From: Streptomyces sp. NBC_01335 | GTDB taxonomy: Bacteria; Actinomycetota; Actinomycetes; Streptomycetales; Streptomycetaceae | Direction of reading: 5' to 3' | Assembly: GCF_035953295.1 (NCBI RefSeq) | Contig: NZ_CP108370.1 | Location: forward strand, 3,439,001-3,503,000 | Length of the DNA stretch: 64,000 nucleotides | Shown here: positions 44,401-52,619 of the stretch, in pieces | Position numbering within the stretch: position 1 is the stretch's first letter | Layout of the letters: every line of letters begins with the position of its first letter | The notes under the pieces: model-generated | What the model was told of the DNA's origin: nothing | Seen by the model: the letters and a program-made list of their open reading frames with translations, nothing else | Databases searched by the model: none | Made by a program: the position numbers and the translations under genes

Positions 44401-44738
44401 GTCATCGCGCTCGTCCGGACGGTCAGCCAGCCGTCCTTCGTCCGCGCGGTGTAGGCGGTCGGCGTGAATCCGTCCCGCCCGATCGCGTTGAACGTCGGGT
44501 CGTCGGTGAACTTGCCGTCGCCCGCGTACTCGGTACGGACCAGGGTCGGCGAGAGGATCTCGAAGCGGGCACCCCCGGAGGTGACGGTCGGTATCCGGGC
44601 GCCGTGACTCCCGCCGGCGGTGGCGGTTCCCGCGCCGGCGGTCAGGGTCGTCGAGGCGGCCACGGCCAGGGCGGCGACGGCACCCACTCTCCGGCGCACA
44701 CGCGGACTTCTGCCACGGCTCTTCGATGCGGCTTTCAC
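41403..44738 (-). CDS. Secreted GH31 alpha-glycosidase with two inserted CBM35-like modules
   Basis: 1,111 residues from GTG 44738 (ACGGAG upstream). A signal peptide (RVRRRVGAVAALAVAASTTL) precedes the N-terminal beta domain. Two modules, each starting CEAE (about 155-290 and 306-450), resemble CBM35 (NAQGGDGKTETRTLSLSVDG and NGQGGDGLHQTRTASV). The N-domain then resumes at HLALGGYRRGLDGVN, and the barrel follows: nucleophile region FWWLDWCCD near 693 and acid/base HFTGDTLSTWG near 763. It should act on extracellular alpha-glucans or alpha-galactosides. The 220-nt gap upstream may hold a sugar-responsive operator, none certain. Confidence 0.9.
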   Translation of the reverse strand: MKAASKSRGRSPRVRRRVGAVAALAVAASTTLTAGAGTATAGGSHGARIPTVTSGGARFEILSPTLVRTEYAGDGKFTDDPTFNAIGRDGFTPTAYTARTKDGWLTVRTSAMTLRYRVGSGAFDAENFSLQLDAGKQPVTAAPWQRLVCELGALCEAEGLRLEGLGTASDHTGHTGAAFAAGFEATGSSVSTDIDVTADGAYRFALRYANAQGGDGKTETRTLSLSVDGGTPQKVELPATANWNTWAEATAQLKLTKGQHTVALTRTASDSGSVNLDSVALLPADDDSYPSADTTAIKSCLYGTSCEAESARPAGTATGALDHQGYAGNGFVAELNQGSSLTTHLVGVPADGVYTLRVRYANGQGGDGLHQTRTASVTSTGASAGSPASTTAKGAVPSTATLQLPATKDWDDWQTASVPVTLKAGADDLTLGCPDGGSCHINADTLSVASATSAAPQPHLALGGYRRGLDGVNGDNPAPVTTTPGLLSQDGWYLLDDSPSALYDLTSKKVRPRPAHGGAPYQDGYVFGYGHDYKQGLADLATLTGPPALLPTWAYGVWYSEYFDRTAADYQDTILPAFRAEGVPLDVLVTDTDFKAGDTWRGWEIDENKFPDAEGFFNWSDTQGLHNTLNTHPSIQGSDPQFAQAQATAKGKLAKGACGSDCYTFDFGDADQLKAYMDLHRTMDEQGVDFWWLDWCCDSSQSSLRGVTPDAWINQSYADDSAPAIGRGFVMSRAYGSLQAGGYSGQQALPTGPWADKRTTLHFTGDTLSTWGTLRFEVGYTPGESAATGMASITHDIGGHVDTTGLAGSEKGTNKLPDDLYARWVQLGTFQPVDRLHSNHSDRLPWQYGPAARTSADAFLNLRENLVPYTYTLAEEANRTGVPIVRPTYLEYPEEPAAYAAADSEYFYGSDVLVAPVTTPGESTTTSVWFPAGSQWTDWFTGKTYQGGTTQDVATTLDTMPVFIKSGGIMPTRTENVTDNDRNPLTDVTLSIASGANGSYKLYEDDGTTATTKARSATTTVTYKEKASGKGSGKSSLRTVSIGAAKGSYQGQVKNRRWTLSLLGTTHAPTEVTAHGKRLSRDAYHWDSATGTLTVSLPARSVRAGVEVTVR

Positions 44739-44959
44739 ACGCAACTCCGTTCTTCTGTCAGCCGGTCCACGGCACGTCCCCGCCGCGCCGACCATTTTTC
44801 CCACGTTGCAAAATCGACCACTCGGCATGCAGGAGAACACGCCGTCTCGCGCCGTGTCCATAACGCTGCACCGTGTGAGGGAAGTTGGATGCCGGAGTGG
44901 AGGGGACGCAGGCAACCCACCCGTGCGTGGATGCCAGTTGGCCGTACGGTGACCGGCTG

Positions 44960-45874
44960 TCACCGGCCCAGCAGCCGCCGGGCGATCTCGGCGTGGTCCG
45001 GGGCGAGGGTGTGCGTGCCCGGCCTGCTGTGCCAGAGGACGTTCTGGAGGACCCGGCCCAGGGTCCAGGCACGTGCCCGCTCCCGGTCGTAACCGGGGCC
45101 GAGCGCCTCGCTGAGGGCGTCGAAGCGCCAGAGGATCTCTTCGGGTCCGAAGCGGTTGTCGAGGGCGGGGAAGAGCTCGAAGCCGGGATCGCCCGCCAGG
45201 GGCTTCGGGTCCAGCGCGACCCACTCGTGCTCGCGCTCCGTGCCGGGGCGGCCGGCCAGGACGTTGTCGTAGTGCAGGTCCCAGTGGAGCAGCCGGTCGC
45301 CCGGTTCGCCGGCCACCTCGCGCAGCGCCGCCGCGCAGTCCGCGACCAGCCGCCGCTCCTCGTCGTCGGCGAGCACGGCCACCACGCGGGGCACCTCCGT
45401 CAGCATCCGTGCCGCCATGTCCGCCAGCGTGCGCAGCCCTTGCGGCGCGGGGACCGCCACCAGCCGGGCCAGCACCTCCCCGAGGACGCCCACCGCTTCC
45501 CGGGCGTCGGGGACCGCCGACAGGGGGCGGTTCTCGTCCAGGCGCTCCAGCAGCATCGCGCCGGTCTCCGGGTCGTGGGCGAGCAGCGCGACCGTCCCGG
45601 CCCCCGCCTCGCCCCACGCCCGCAGCGCGAGCGCCTCGCCCGCCGACTCCTCGTCCATCAGCTGGAGTTTCAGCGCCGCGGGGCAGTCGTCGACGGACCG
45701 GACCACCGGCAGGACCAGCGCGCACATCCCGTACATCGGCTGCCCGTCGACGCGCAGCCCCCACTCCCGGAGGTAGCGGGCGGCCAGCTCCGGCAGGGCG
45801 TCGGTGAAGGCCCTGCCGGCCGCGCCGTGGAACATGGTCTGGGTGGCGATCAGCTCTTCCGGGATGTCGATCAC
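44960..45874 (-). CDS. Aminoglycoside/hydroxyurea phosphotransferase, APH(6)-like
   Basis: 304 residues from GTG 45874. The kinase signature RLLHWDLHYDNVLAG and LDPKPLAGDPGFELFPALDN contain the catalytic aspartate and magnesium ligands. MLLERLDENRPL and the overall layout match streptomycin 6-kinase and hydroxyurea phosphotransferase, enzymes that phosphorylate the 6-hydroxyl of streptidine. No biosynthesis genes are adjacent, so intrinsic resistance or another small substrate is possible. The start is chosen at VIDIPEELIATQ, where homologues begin; the RBS is weak. Confidence 0.84.
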   Translation of the reverse strand: MIDIPEELIATQTMFHGAAGRAFTDALPELAARYLREWGLRVDGQPMYGMCALVLPVVRSVDDCPAALKLQLMDEESAGEALALRAWGEAGAGTVALLAHDPETGAMLLERLDENRPLSAVPDAREAVGVLGEVLARLVAVPAPQGLRTLADMAARMLTEVPRVVAVLADDEERRLVADCAAALREVAGEPGDRLLHWDLHYDNVLAGRPGTEREHEWVALDPKPLAGDPGFELFPALDNRFGPEEILWRFDALSEALGPGYDRERARAWTLGRVLQNVLWHSRPGTHTLAPDHAEIARRLLGR

Positions 45875-45909
45875 GCCACCGATCGTAGGACCGTGCGTCA
45901 ATCGGGACC

Positions 45910-46584
45910 ATGGAGCGAAACCGCCCGGCAGCCGCCGTCGCCGCCGCGATCGGCCGCTGGATGGCCCGATCCCCGGGTACGTACGTCTGGTTGACGGTCC
46001 TCCTCGTCACCTCCCACCTGCTGGGTCCGCTGCTGCCCGCGGCCGAGGAGTTCGTCCGGCTGCCCGCGCCCGCCGATCCGCACACGCTCGCGGACCGCCC
46101 GTCCCGGGTGTTCCTCGCCGGTCTGCTGTGGCTGCCGGAGGGCGGGCACTGGGTGCTCTGCGCGGTGCTCTTCACCCTCTTCCACGCCCCCGCCGAACGG
46201 TGGCTCGGAACCCTGCGGTGGTGTGCCGCGGTGGCCGTGGCGTACGTGCCCGCCGGGCTGCTCGCGGAGGCCGTGCTGCTCTGGGCGGCACGGCACGGGC
46301 ACGCGCCGCTCTCCGCGACCAACTCCCTGGTGTACGCCACCGATCAGGGGCTCGCGGGGATCGCGGCGGTGCTCACCTACCGGCTGCCGCGCGTGTGGCG
46401 GTACGCGTACGCCTTCGCCGTCCTCGTCTTCTGCGGGGTCCCGCTGGGCGCCGGGCCGGACGTGACCGACCTCGGCCGGTTCGCGGCGGCCCTCGCCGGA
46501 CTGGCCTGCTACCCGCTGACCCGGGGGCGCGGTACGGCCGGTGCGCGCCGCCCCCGCGCGACGGAACGGCCCGCGGCACAGTAA
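45910..46584 (+). CDS. Rhomboid-like integral membrane protein without visible catalytic serine
   Basis: 224 residues, about six hydrophobic segments (TYVWLTVLLVTSHLLGPLLP, HWVLCAVLFTLFH, AVAVAYVPAGLLAEAVLLWA, GLAGIAAVLTY, YAYAFAVLVFCGVPLG, FAAALAGLACYPL). The arrangement GGHWVLCAVLFTLFHAPAERWLG followed by a TDQGLAGIAAVL helix resembles rhomboid proteases, but the GxSG serine motif is replaced by DQGLAG. It is therefore probably a pseudoprotease or an unrelated six-helix protein. ATG 45910 lies 35 nt from the divergent phosphotransferase start. Confidence 0.7.
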   Translation: MERNRPAAAVAAAIGRWMARSPGTYVWLTVLLVTSHLLGPLLPAAEEFVRLPAPADPHTLADRPSRVFLAGLLWLPEGGHWVLCAVLFTLFHAPAERWLGTLRWCAAVAVAYVPAGLLAEAVLLWAARHGHAPLSATNSLVYATDQGLAGIAAVLTYRLPRVWRYAYAFAVLVFCGVPLGAGPDVTDLGRFAAALAGLACYPLTRGRGTAGARRPRATERPAAQ

Positions 46585-46649
46585 CCTCCCGCATCGAGCG
46601 GCACTTTCCGTGAGTGCTGTCCCCCGACGACCCGGACAGCAGAGGCGAC

Positions 46650-48059
46650 ATGAGCAGCGGCAGAACCGCCGGAGCCGCCGACGGCGGCATATCGTTCTGG
46701 TTCGCGCGGGCGGGCATCCCCGCGCCCCGCGAGCCCCTGCCCGGCGACACCCACGCCGACGTGTGCATCGTCGGCGGCGGCTTCACCGGGCTCTGGACGG
46801 CGTACTACCTGAAGAAGGCCGTCCCCTTCCTCGACATCACCGTGCTGGAAGCCAGGTTCTGCGGTCACGGCGCCTCCGGCCGCAACGGCGGGCTGCTCTC
46901 CGGCACCGTCGCGGGCCGCGACCGCTACGCGCGGCTGCACGGCCACGACGCGGCGGTACGACTCCAACGCGCCATGAACGACACGGTCGGTGAGGTCGTC
47001 CGGGTCTCCGCCGAGGAGAACATCGACGCCGACGTCCACGCGGGCGGTGCCCTCGACGTGGCGTACACGCCCGCACAGCTCGCCCGGCTCAAGGACCACC
47101 ACTCCGTGGAGATCGCGTTCGGCGAGCGGGACCGGGTGCTGTACGGCGCCCGCGAGACCGCCGAACGGATCAGGGTCAACGGCGCGGTCGGCTCCACCTG
47201 GACCCCGCACGGTGCCCGCCTCCACCCGGTGAAGCTGGTCACCGGGCTCGCGGCGGCCGTCGAGGCGCTGGGCGTCACCGTCCACGAGTCGACGCCGGTC
47301 ACCGAGATCCGCCCCAAGCACGCCGTCACCCCGTACGGCACGGTCCGCGCCCCCTACGTGCTGCGCTGCACCGAGGGGTTCACCGCGAGCATCAAGGGGC
47401 ACCGGCGCACCTGGCTGCCGGTGAACTCCTCGATGATCGTCACCGAGCCGCTGCCGGCCGCCCTCTGGTCCACGCTGGGCTGGGAGGGCCGCGAGGCCCT
47501 CGGCGACCTGTCGCACACCGGGGCGTACGCCCAGCGCACCGCCGACGACCGGATCGCGCTCGGCGGGCGGGGTGTTCCGTACCGCTTCGGTTCGCGGACC
47601 GACGACGACGGGCGCACCGGGCCCGCGACCGTCGAGGCGCTGCGCACACGCCTCGTCCGGCTCTTCCCCACCACGGCGGGCGCGGACATCGCCCACGCCT
47701 GGTCCGGCGTGGTCGGCGTGGCGCGCGACTGGAGCGCGACGGTCGTCCTGGACCGCTCCACCGGCCTCGGCTGGGCGGGCGGTTACGTCGGCTCCGGCCT
47801 CGCCACCGCCAACCTCGCCGCCCGCACCCTGCGCGACCTGATCCAGCAGGACTCCGGCCAGGCGGGCCCGACCGGGCTGACCGCGCTGCCGTGGGTGAAC
47901 CACCGGGTCCGCCGCTGGGAGCCCGAGCCGTTGCGCTGGCTCGCCGCCCACGGCGCATACGCCGCCCAGCGCGCCGCCGACCGCCGGGAGGCCGCCTCCT
48001 CGCGCGCCGACTCGGACCCGCTGGCCCGGGTGGCGGACCGGATCGCGGGGAGGCGCTGA
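46650..48059 (+). CDS. FAD-dependent amine oxidoreductase (DAO family)
   Basis: 469 residues from ATG 46650. The FAD-binding VCIVGGGFTGLWTAYYL is at about 38-54 and GHGASGRNGGLLSG follows, as in gamma-glutamylputrescine and glycine oxidases. Near the C-terminus HAWSGVVGVARDWSATVVLD and GYVGSGLATANLAARTL complete the FAD site. It should oxidise a primary or secondary amine with oxygen. No aldehyde dehydrogenase or amine transporter is adjacent to define the substrate. It begins 65 nt after the rhomboid-like gene on the same strand. Confidence 0.87.
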   Translation: MSSGRTAGAADGGISFWFARAGIPAPREPLPGDTHADVCIVGGGFTGLWTAYYLKKAVPFLDITVLEARFCGHGASGRNGGLLSGTVAGRDRYARLHGHDAAVRLQRAMNDTVGEVVRVSAEENIDADVHAGGALDVAYTPAQLARLKDHHSVEIAFGERDRVLYGARETAERIRVNGAVGSTWTPHGARLHPVKLVTGLAAAVEALGVTVHESTPVTEIRPKHAVTPYGTVRAPYVLRCTEGFTASIKGHRRTWLPVNSSMIVTEPLPAALWSTLGWEGREALGDLSHTGAYAQRTADDRIALGGRGVPYRFGSRTDDDGRTGPATVEALRTRLVRLFPTTAGADIAHAWSGVVGVARDWSATVVLDRSTGLGWAGGYVGSGLATANLAARTLRDLIQQDSGQAGPTGLTALPWVNHRVRRWEPEPLRWLAAHGAYAAQRAADRREAASSRADSDPLARVADRIAGRR

Positions 48060-48216
48060 GGGGGCGCGCGGGGGCGGGGCGGGAGGTGTGGCGGGGGCGC
48101 GACGGGGAATCGGGCGCGCGGGGGCCGGTCCTCCGCCGCATGGTCTCCGGGCGTCGCGCGGCCTCCGGGTGCCGCGCGGCTTCCGCCGCTCGGGCCGGCG
48201 CGCCTACGCTGCGGCC

Positions 48217-48876
48217 ATGACGGCGAACCCCGCGCACCCCTTCGACCTGGTGATCTTCGACTGCGACGGCGTCCTGGTGGACAGCGAGCGCATCTACGTC
48301 AAGGTGGACGCGTTCGTCATGGCGGAACTGGGGGCGCCGTTCACCGAGGCCGAGATCGTCGAACGGTTCGTGGGCTCCTCCGTGGAAGTGCTGCGGGCTG
48401 CGGTGGAGGAACGTATCGGCAGGCCGCTGGCAGACGACTGGGACGCGCCGTACTCCCACCTCTACCGCGCCGCGCTCGCCGAGCTGACCCCCGTCGACGG
48501 CATCCCCGAGGTGCTGGCCGCGCTCACCGTCCCGTACTGCCTCGCCTCCAACGGCTCCCACCGCTCCATCCGCCGCAACCTGGCCACGACCGCGCTGAGC
48601 CACCACTTCGAGGGCCGCGTCTTCAGCGCCGCCGACGTCGCCCGGGGCAAGCCCGCCCCCGACCTCTTCCTGCACGCCGCCAGCACCCTGGGCGCGGACC
48701 CGGCGCGGTGCGCGGTGATCGAGGACAGCGCGTACGGGATCGCCGCCGCCCGCGCCGCCGGGATGCGGGCCTTCGGCTACAGCGGCGGCCTCACCCCGGC
48801 GGCCCGCCTCGAAGGCCCCGGCACCGTCGTCTTCGACGACATGCGCGCCCTGCCGGGGCTGCTGGCCGCCGGCTGA
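48217..48876 (+). CDS. HAD-superfamily sugar-phosphate phosphatase
   Basis: 219 residues, subclass I HAD with a helical cap. Motif I is IFDCDGVLVDSE, motif II YCLASNGSHRS, motif III GKPAPDLFLHAAS and motif IV CAVIEDSAYGIAAA. The closest recognised types are the YfbT/YniC-like phosphatases and beta-phosphoglucomutase. The motif-II form SNGSHRS and the lack of a mutase-type arginine in the cap favour phosphatase. ATG 48217 has a weak RBS; a 157-nt GC-rich gap separates it from the oxidoreductase gene. Confidence 0.88.
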   Translation: MTANPAHPFDLVIFDCDGVLVDSERIYVKVDAFVMAELGAPFTEAEIVERFVGSSVEVLRAAVEERIGRPLADDWDAPYSHLYRAALAELTPVDGIPEVLAALTVPYCLASNGSHRSIRRNLATTALSHHFEGRVFSAADVARGKPAPDLFLHAASTLGADPARCAVIEDSAYGIAAARAAGMRAFGYSGGLTPAARLEGPGTVVFDDMRALPGLLAAG

Positions 48877-49056
48877 CGCCCTCCCCCCGGCCGATTCCGT
48901 ACCCCGTACTCGTACCCGTACCCGCACCGCCCACGGACCCGTACCGCCCCCGGGCGCGCGGTCCCCGCTCCCACCAGGCACTATCGGTGTCCGGGGCAGC
49001 ACCCGTACGCCGCCTCCGGGCCCTGCGGGTCCGCCGCCCACCTCTCCGGAGCACGC

Positions 49057-50289
49057 ATGTCCTACGACGTCCACGCGGTCCGCGCGCAGATCCCCGCCCT
49101 GAAGTCCGGTTCGGCGCGCTTCGACGCCCCCGGCGGCACCCAGACCCCGCAGCCGGTGATCGACGCGATCGTCCACGCCCTGGCCCACCCCCTCGCCGTG
49201 CGGGGCGTCCAGAACGAGGGCGAGCGCAACGCCGAGGCCATCGTCGCCGGTGCCCGCTCCGCGCTCGCGGACCTGCTCGGGGCCGACCCGCGCGGCATCG
49301 TCTTCGGGCGCAGCTCCACCCAGCTCACCTACGACCTCGCGCGGACCCTCGCCAAGGGGTGGGGCCCCGGCGACGAGGTGGTGGTCAGCCGCCTCGACCA
49401 CGACTCCAACATCCGCCCGTGGATACAGGCCGCCGAGTCGGCGGGAGCGACCGTCCGCTGGATCGAATTCGACCCGGAAACAGGCGAGTTGACCCTCGAC
49501 CACGTGCGGGATGCGCTCGGGGAACGAACCCGGCTGGTCGCCGTCACCGGCGCCTCCAACCTCATCGGCACCCGCCCCGACCTGCCCGCGATCGCCGGCC
49601 TCGTGCACCGCGTCGGCGCCCTGTTCCACGTGGACGCCGTACACCTCGCCGCGCACGCCTCGATCGAACTCGCGGCGCTCGGCGCGGACTTCCTGACCTG
49701 CTCGGCGTACAAGTTCCTCGGCCCGCACCTCGGCGTACTGGCGAGCCGGCCCGAACTGCTGGAGACCCTGCACCCCGACAAGCTGCTGCCGTCCACCGAC
49801 GCCGTCCCCGAGCGCTTCGAACTGGGCACGCTGCCTTACGAGTTGCTGACCGCTGCGCGTGCGTCCGTGGACTTCCTCGCCGGCCTGGCTCCGGCCGCCG
49901 AAGGGGTGCCGGCCGGCCGGCGGGAACGCCTGGTCGCCGCGTTCGAGGCGATCGAGGCCCACGAGGACGCCCTGCGGGAACGCGTCGAGACCGGGCTCGC
50001 CGCGCTCGACGGCGTCACCGTGCACTCCCGCGCCGTCCTGCGCACCCCGACCCTGCTCCTCACCTTCCCGGGCCGCTCCGCCGCCGACGCCTCGCGCCAC
50101 CTGGCCGCCCGCGGCGTCGACGCCCCCGCGAGCTCCTTCTACGCCCTGGAGGCCTCCCGCCACCTCGGCCTCGGCGACGCGGGCGGGCTGCGCGTCGGCC
50201 TGGCCCCGTACAGCAGCGAAGAGGACGTCGAGCTGCTGCTCGACGCCCTCGCCGACTACCTCGCCGCCACACCCGTCCGGGAGGACTGA
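49057..50289 (+). CDS. Class V aminotransferase, cysteine desulfurase-like without the active-site cysteine
   Basis: 410 residues. The PLP-binding lysine is in TCSAYKFLGPHLG, the aspartate in FHVDAVHLAAH, and the N-terminal RFDAPGGTQTPQPVIDAI matches the SufS-related subfamily known from Vibrio VC1184-type proteins. The loop where desulfurases carry a catalytic cysteine reads DAPASSFYALE, with no cysteine. It is therefore not a normal cysteine desulfurase; lyase, epimerase or transaminase activity is more likely. The RidA gene on the other strand ends 13 nt away. Confidence 0.88.
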   Translation: MSYDVHAVRAQIPALKSGSARFDAPGGTQTPQPVIDAIVHALAHPLAVRGVQNEGERNAEAIVAGARSALADLLGADPRGIVFGRSSTQLTYDLARTLAKGWGPGDEVVVSRLDHDSNIRPWIQAAESAGATVRWIEFDPETGELTLDHVRDALGERTRLVAVTGASNLIGTRPDLPAIAGLVHRVGALFHVDAVHLAAHASIELAALGADFLTCSAYKFLGPHLGVLASRPELLETLHPDKLLPSTDAVPERFELGTLPYELLTAARASVDFLAGLAPAAEGVPAGRRERLVAAFEAIEAHEDALRERVETGLAALDGVTVHSRAVLRTPTLLLTFPGRSAADASRHLAARGVDAPASSFYALEASRHLGLGDAGGLRVGLAPYSSEEDVELLLDALADYLAATPVRED

Positions 50290-50302
50290 GCGGGCGGAGC
50301 TC

Positions 50303-50728
50303 CTACCGCTGCACCCGGTCGCTCGGGATCACCGCGAACGCCTCGACCTCCATGACCAGTTCGGGCCGGTACAGGGCGACCACCTGGACCGCCGAGCTGG
50401 CGGGCCGACGCTCCACGTCGACGTAGAGGTCGCGCACGGCGCGGACGGCGGGCAGGTGCGCGACGTCGGTGACGAAGTAGGTCAGCTTGACGACGTCCGC
50501 GAACGTCCCCCCGGCCGCCGCGAGGCAGCGGTTCAGGTTCTCGAAGACCTGCCGCGCCTGCGCGGCGGCGTCCCCGGGGCCGACGACCTCCCCCGCCTCG
50601 TCCAGGGCGACCTGGCCGGAGATCGCGACCCACTGCCCGGTGCCGGTGACGACGTGCGTGTAGCCCGCGGCGGGCAGGACCCCTTCGGGGGCTGCGATGT
50701 GCGTGAGGTGCGTGTTCGTGTTGTTCAT
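50303..50728 (-). CDS. RidA-family enamine/imine deaminase
   Basis: 141 residues from ATG 50728. GYTHVVTGTGQWVAISGQVALDEAGEVVG at the N-terminus, QVFENLNRCLAAAGGTFADVVKLTYFVTD in the middle and ASSAVQVVALYRPELVMEVEAFAVI with a binding-site arginine and a C-terminal glutamate are the RidA/YjgF pattern. The enzyme removes reactive enamines released by PLP enzymes, which suits its place beside a PLP-enzyme gene, though the two are convergent. Confidence 0.92.
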   Translation of the reverse strand: MNNTNTHLTHIAAPEGVLPAAGYTHVVTGTGQWVAISGQVALDEAGEVVGPGDAAAQARQVFENLNRCLAAAGGTFADVVKLTYFVTDVAHLPAVRAVRDLYVDVERRPASSAVQVVALYRPELVMEVEAFAVIPSDRVQR

Positions 50729-50859
50729 ACCGTAATCCTGCCCCGGAGCCTGACGCTCCGTCGCACCGGCGCTGCGCCGCCCGCTTCGGCAGGAACCGGA
50801 AGGGGCGGCGGGGTGGCGAAGGACGCCCACACCCCCGTGGCGCACGTGGTCGACCTTTC

Positions 50860-50880
50860 CGCCGTCCGGCCCTGACGGCG
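50860..50880. terminator. Hairpin after the 511-residue membrane protein gene
   Basis: CGCCGTC and GACGGCG form a 7-bp stem with a 7-nt loop, about 60 nt past the stop on the minus strand and 130 nt before the RidA start. Confidence 0.45.
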
Positions 50881-50938
50881 ATCGACGGCGGACCAGGACG
50901 AGGGGGCGGCGGGGGTACGGGACCGGGGTGTCCCGGGA

Positions 50939-52474
50939 TCACGTAGCCGTGCAGCTGGCCTTCGCCGCGTCCGCCGCGACGTGGGCGTCCGAGGTGGACT
51001 CCGTACCGCGGTCGTGGAGCTTCAGGGTCAGGACCCCGCCGGTGATCTTCACCTTGGGGAGCTGCACCCACTGGCCCAGGTGGCTCGGCTGGTTGATCGT
51101 GTACCCGGTGAGCTGGCTGGAGCCACTGCCGGACGTGCCGTTGTGCAGGGTGTAGAACGCCGAAGTACCGCCGACGTGCTTCCTGTTGGTGTCGCTCGGT
51201 ATGTGCACGAGGACCGTGCAGGAGCCCTTGGTGACCTTGCCGGTACGGAACTGCCAGTACGCGCTGTTGCCCGCGTCGTTGCCGTTGCCGGAGAGCGGGA
51301 GGGAGCGGAACACGCCGGTGCAGCCGGAGCTGTAGCCGCCCGGGTGCGTCGTCCACGCGTCGTCACCGCTGGAGGACGCACCCATCTCGAAGTAGCTGCC
51401 GTTGGAGCAGTGCGGGCCGCCGATCGCGCTGTAGGTGGCCGGGGCCGCCTGCACGGCCGGTTTCGCTCCCGGTCCGGACGTGGAGTTCGAGGTTGCGGAC
51501 CCCGAAGTCGATTGGGTGGCCGCAGAGTTCGGCGTGGACGAGCCCGGCGCGGAGGTCGCCGACGACGGTTCGGAGCCCTTCACGGAGGTGCCCCCGCCCG
51601 TGGTCCTTCCGCCTTCGGCCCCGGTCTTCGTCGTCCCGTCCGGTCCCGGGGCGTTGTCGGCGCCGGACGTCACGGAATCCACTCCGGACGCCGTGTCCGA
51701 GCCGCCCTTCCCGCCCGGGGCCGTGGACTTGCCTTCGCCCGGGCCCTTCTTGCCCTTCGCCTCCGGAGTCGCCTGGACCCCCGGTACGAACCCCTCCTCG
51801 CCCGTCCGCCCCTCGTAGGCGGCGGCGCTTGCCGTGGTGGAGGAGTCACCGTCCGAGTGCCGGGTCAGGGCCTGGATGACGAACGGCGACGCCACCAGCA
51901 GCAGACCGGCCAGCGCCGCCGCGGCCACCATGGGGCGGGACAGGCGCCGGGAGTCGTCCGACTCGGCCTCGCCGGAAGGCGGCGTGGAACCGTCGCCCGA
52001 CCCGGACGCCGCCGTGGCGCCAGCTGCCGTGGTGGCCGCAGCGCCGTCTCCTCCACCGCTCGCGCCCGACGCGGCTTCGGTGGCCGGGGCGGCTTCAGTG
52101 GCCGGGGATGCTTCGGCGGCCGGGGCCGCTTCCGTACCCGCTTCACCGGGGGCGGAGGCGGGGGCGGAGACGGGCTCGGGTCCGGCTTCCGCGACGGAAG
52201 TGGACGAGGTCGATGTCGTGGCGACCTTCGGGTCCACAGCATCCACAGCCGCTCTCAGGCCGGTGGTGGTCGAAGGTTCGGCACCGATGGTGGGGGTGCC
52301 GATCACGGCGCTCGCCTGGGCCGGTTCGGGGCCCTCGGCCGATGCCTGTTCGCTCTCCTGGCCTCCGGACAGGATGCCGGCCACCTCGCCCGTCTCGGCA
52401 GCCGGCTCCACGGCCGACGCCGCCGGGTCCGTCGTGCCGGCGTTCTCCGTGGTGCTGGCGTCGTGGGACTTCAT
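50939..52474 (-). CDS. Single-pass membrane protein with disordered linkers and cysteine-bearing outer domain
   Basis: 511 residues from ATG 52474 (AGAGGA 6 nt upstream). Residues 1-178 are Ala/Glu/Ser/Thr-rich and disordered, with ATEAAPATEAAS repeats. One membrane helix (PMVAAAALAGLLLVASPFVI, about 182-201) follows. About 150 residues of Ser/Thr/Gly/Pro linker lead to a compact C-terminal domain of about 155 residues with four cysteines, likely paired outside the cell. That domain (GGPHCSNGSYFEMG, QFRTGKVTKGSCTVLVHIPS, LGQWVQLPKVKITGG) recalls golvesin-type beta-sandwich modules. It starts 145 nt after the giant gene with no visible terminator between. Confidence 0.82.
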   Translation of the reverse strand: MKSHDASTTENAGTTDPAASAVEPAAETGEVAGILSGGQESEQASAEGPEPAQASAVIGTPTIGAEPSTTTGLRAAVDAVDPKVATTSTSSTSVAEAGPEPVSAPASAPGEAGTEAAPAAEASPATEAAPATEAASGASGGGDGAAATTAAGATAASGSGDGSTPPSGEAESDDSRRLSRPMVAAAALAGLLLVASPFVIQALTRHSDGDSSTTASAAAYEGRTGEEGFVPGVQATPEAKGKKGPGEGKSTAPGGKGGSDTASGVDSVTSGADNAPGPDGTTKTGAEGGRTTGGGTSVKGSEPSSATSAPGSSTPNSAATQSTSGSATSNSTSGPGAKPAVQAAPATYSAIGGPHCSNGSYFEMGASSSGDDAWTTHPGGYSSGCTGVFRSLPLSGNGNDAGNSAYWQFRTGKVTKGSCTVLVHIPSDTNRKHVGGTSAFYTLHNGTSGSGSSQLTGYTINQPSHLGQWVQLPKVKITGGVLTLKLHDRGTESTSDAHVAADAAKASCTAT

Positions 52475-52619
52475 GGGGATTCCTCTACGGTGATTCGTGA
52501 CGCATGGGACGGCTGGGTGGTTGGGTGGGGCGGAAGGTCGTGCGGCGGACCGGGGCAGGTGGTACCCGTCGGCTCCGAGGAACGGTCGGCGGGTACGGGC
52601 CCCGCTCCGGCGGTCTTCA

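Noticed and set aside
44739..44959. Possible LacI-type operator (TTTTTCCCACGTTGCAAAA region) before the GH31 gene
   Set aside because: Symmetry is poor beyond a central ACGT and the flanking T/A runs, so I do not report it as a site.
41484..45092. A 1,202-codon plus-strand frame opposite the GH31 gene
   Set aside because: The minus strand encodes a recognisable signal peptide, CBMs and GH31 catalytic motifs; the plus frame has none.
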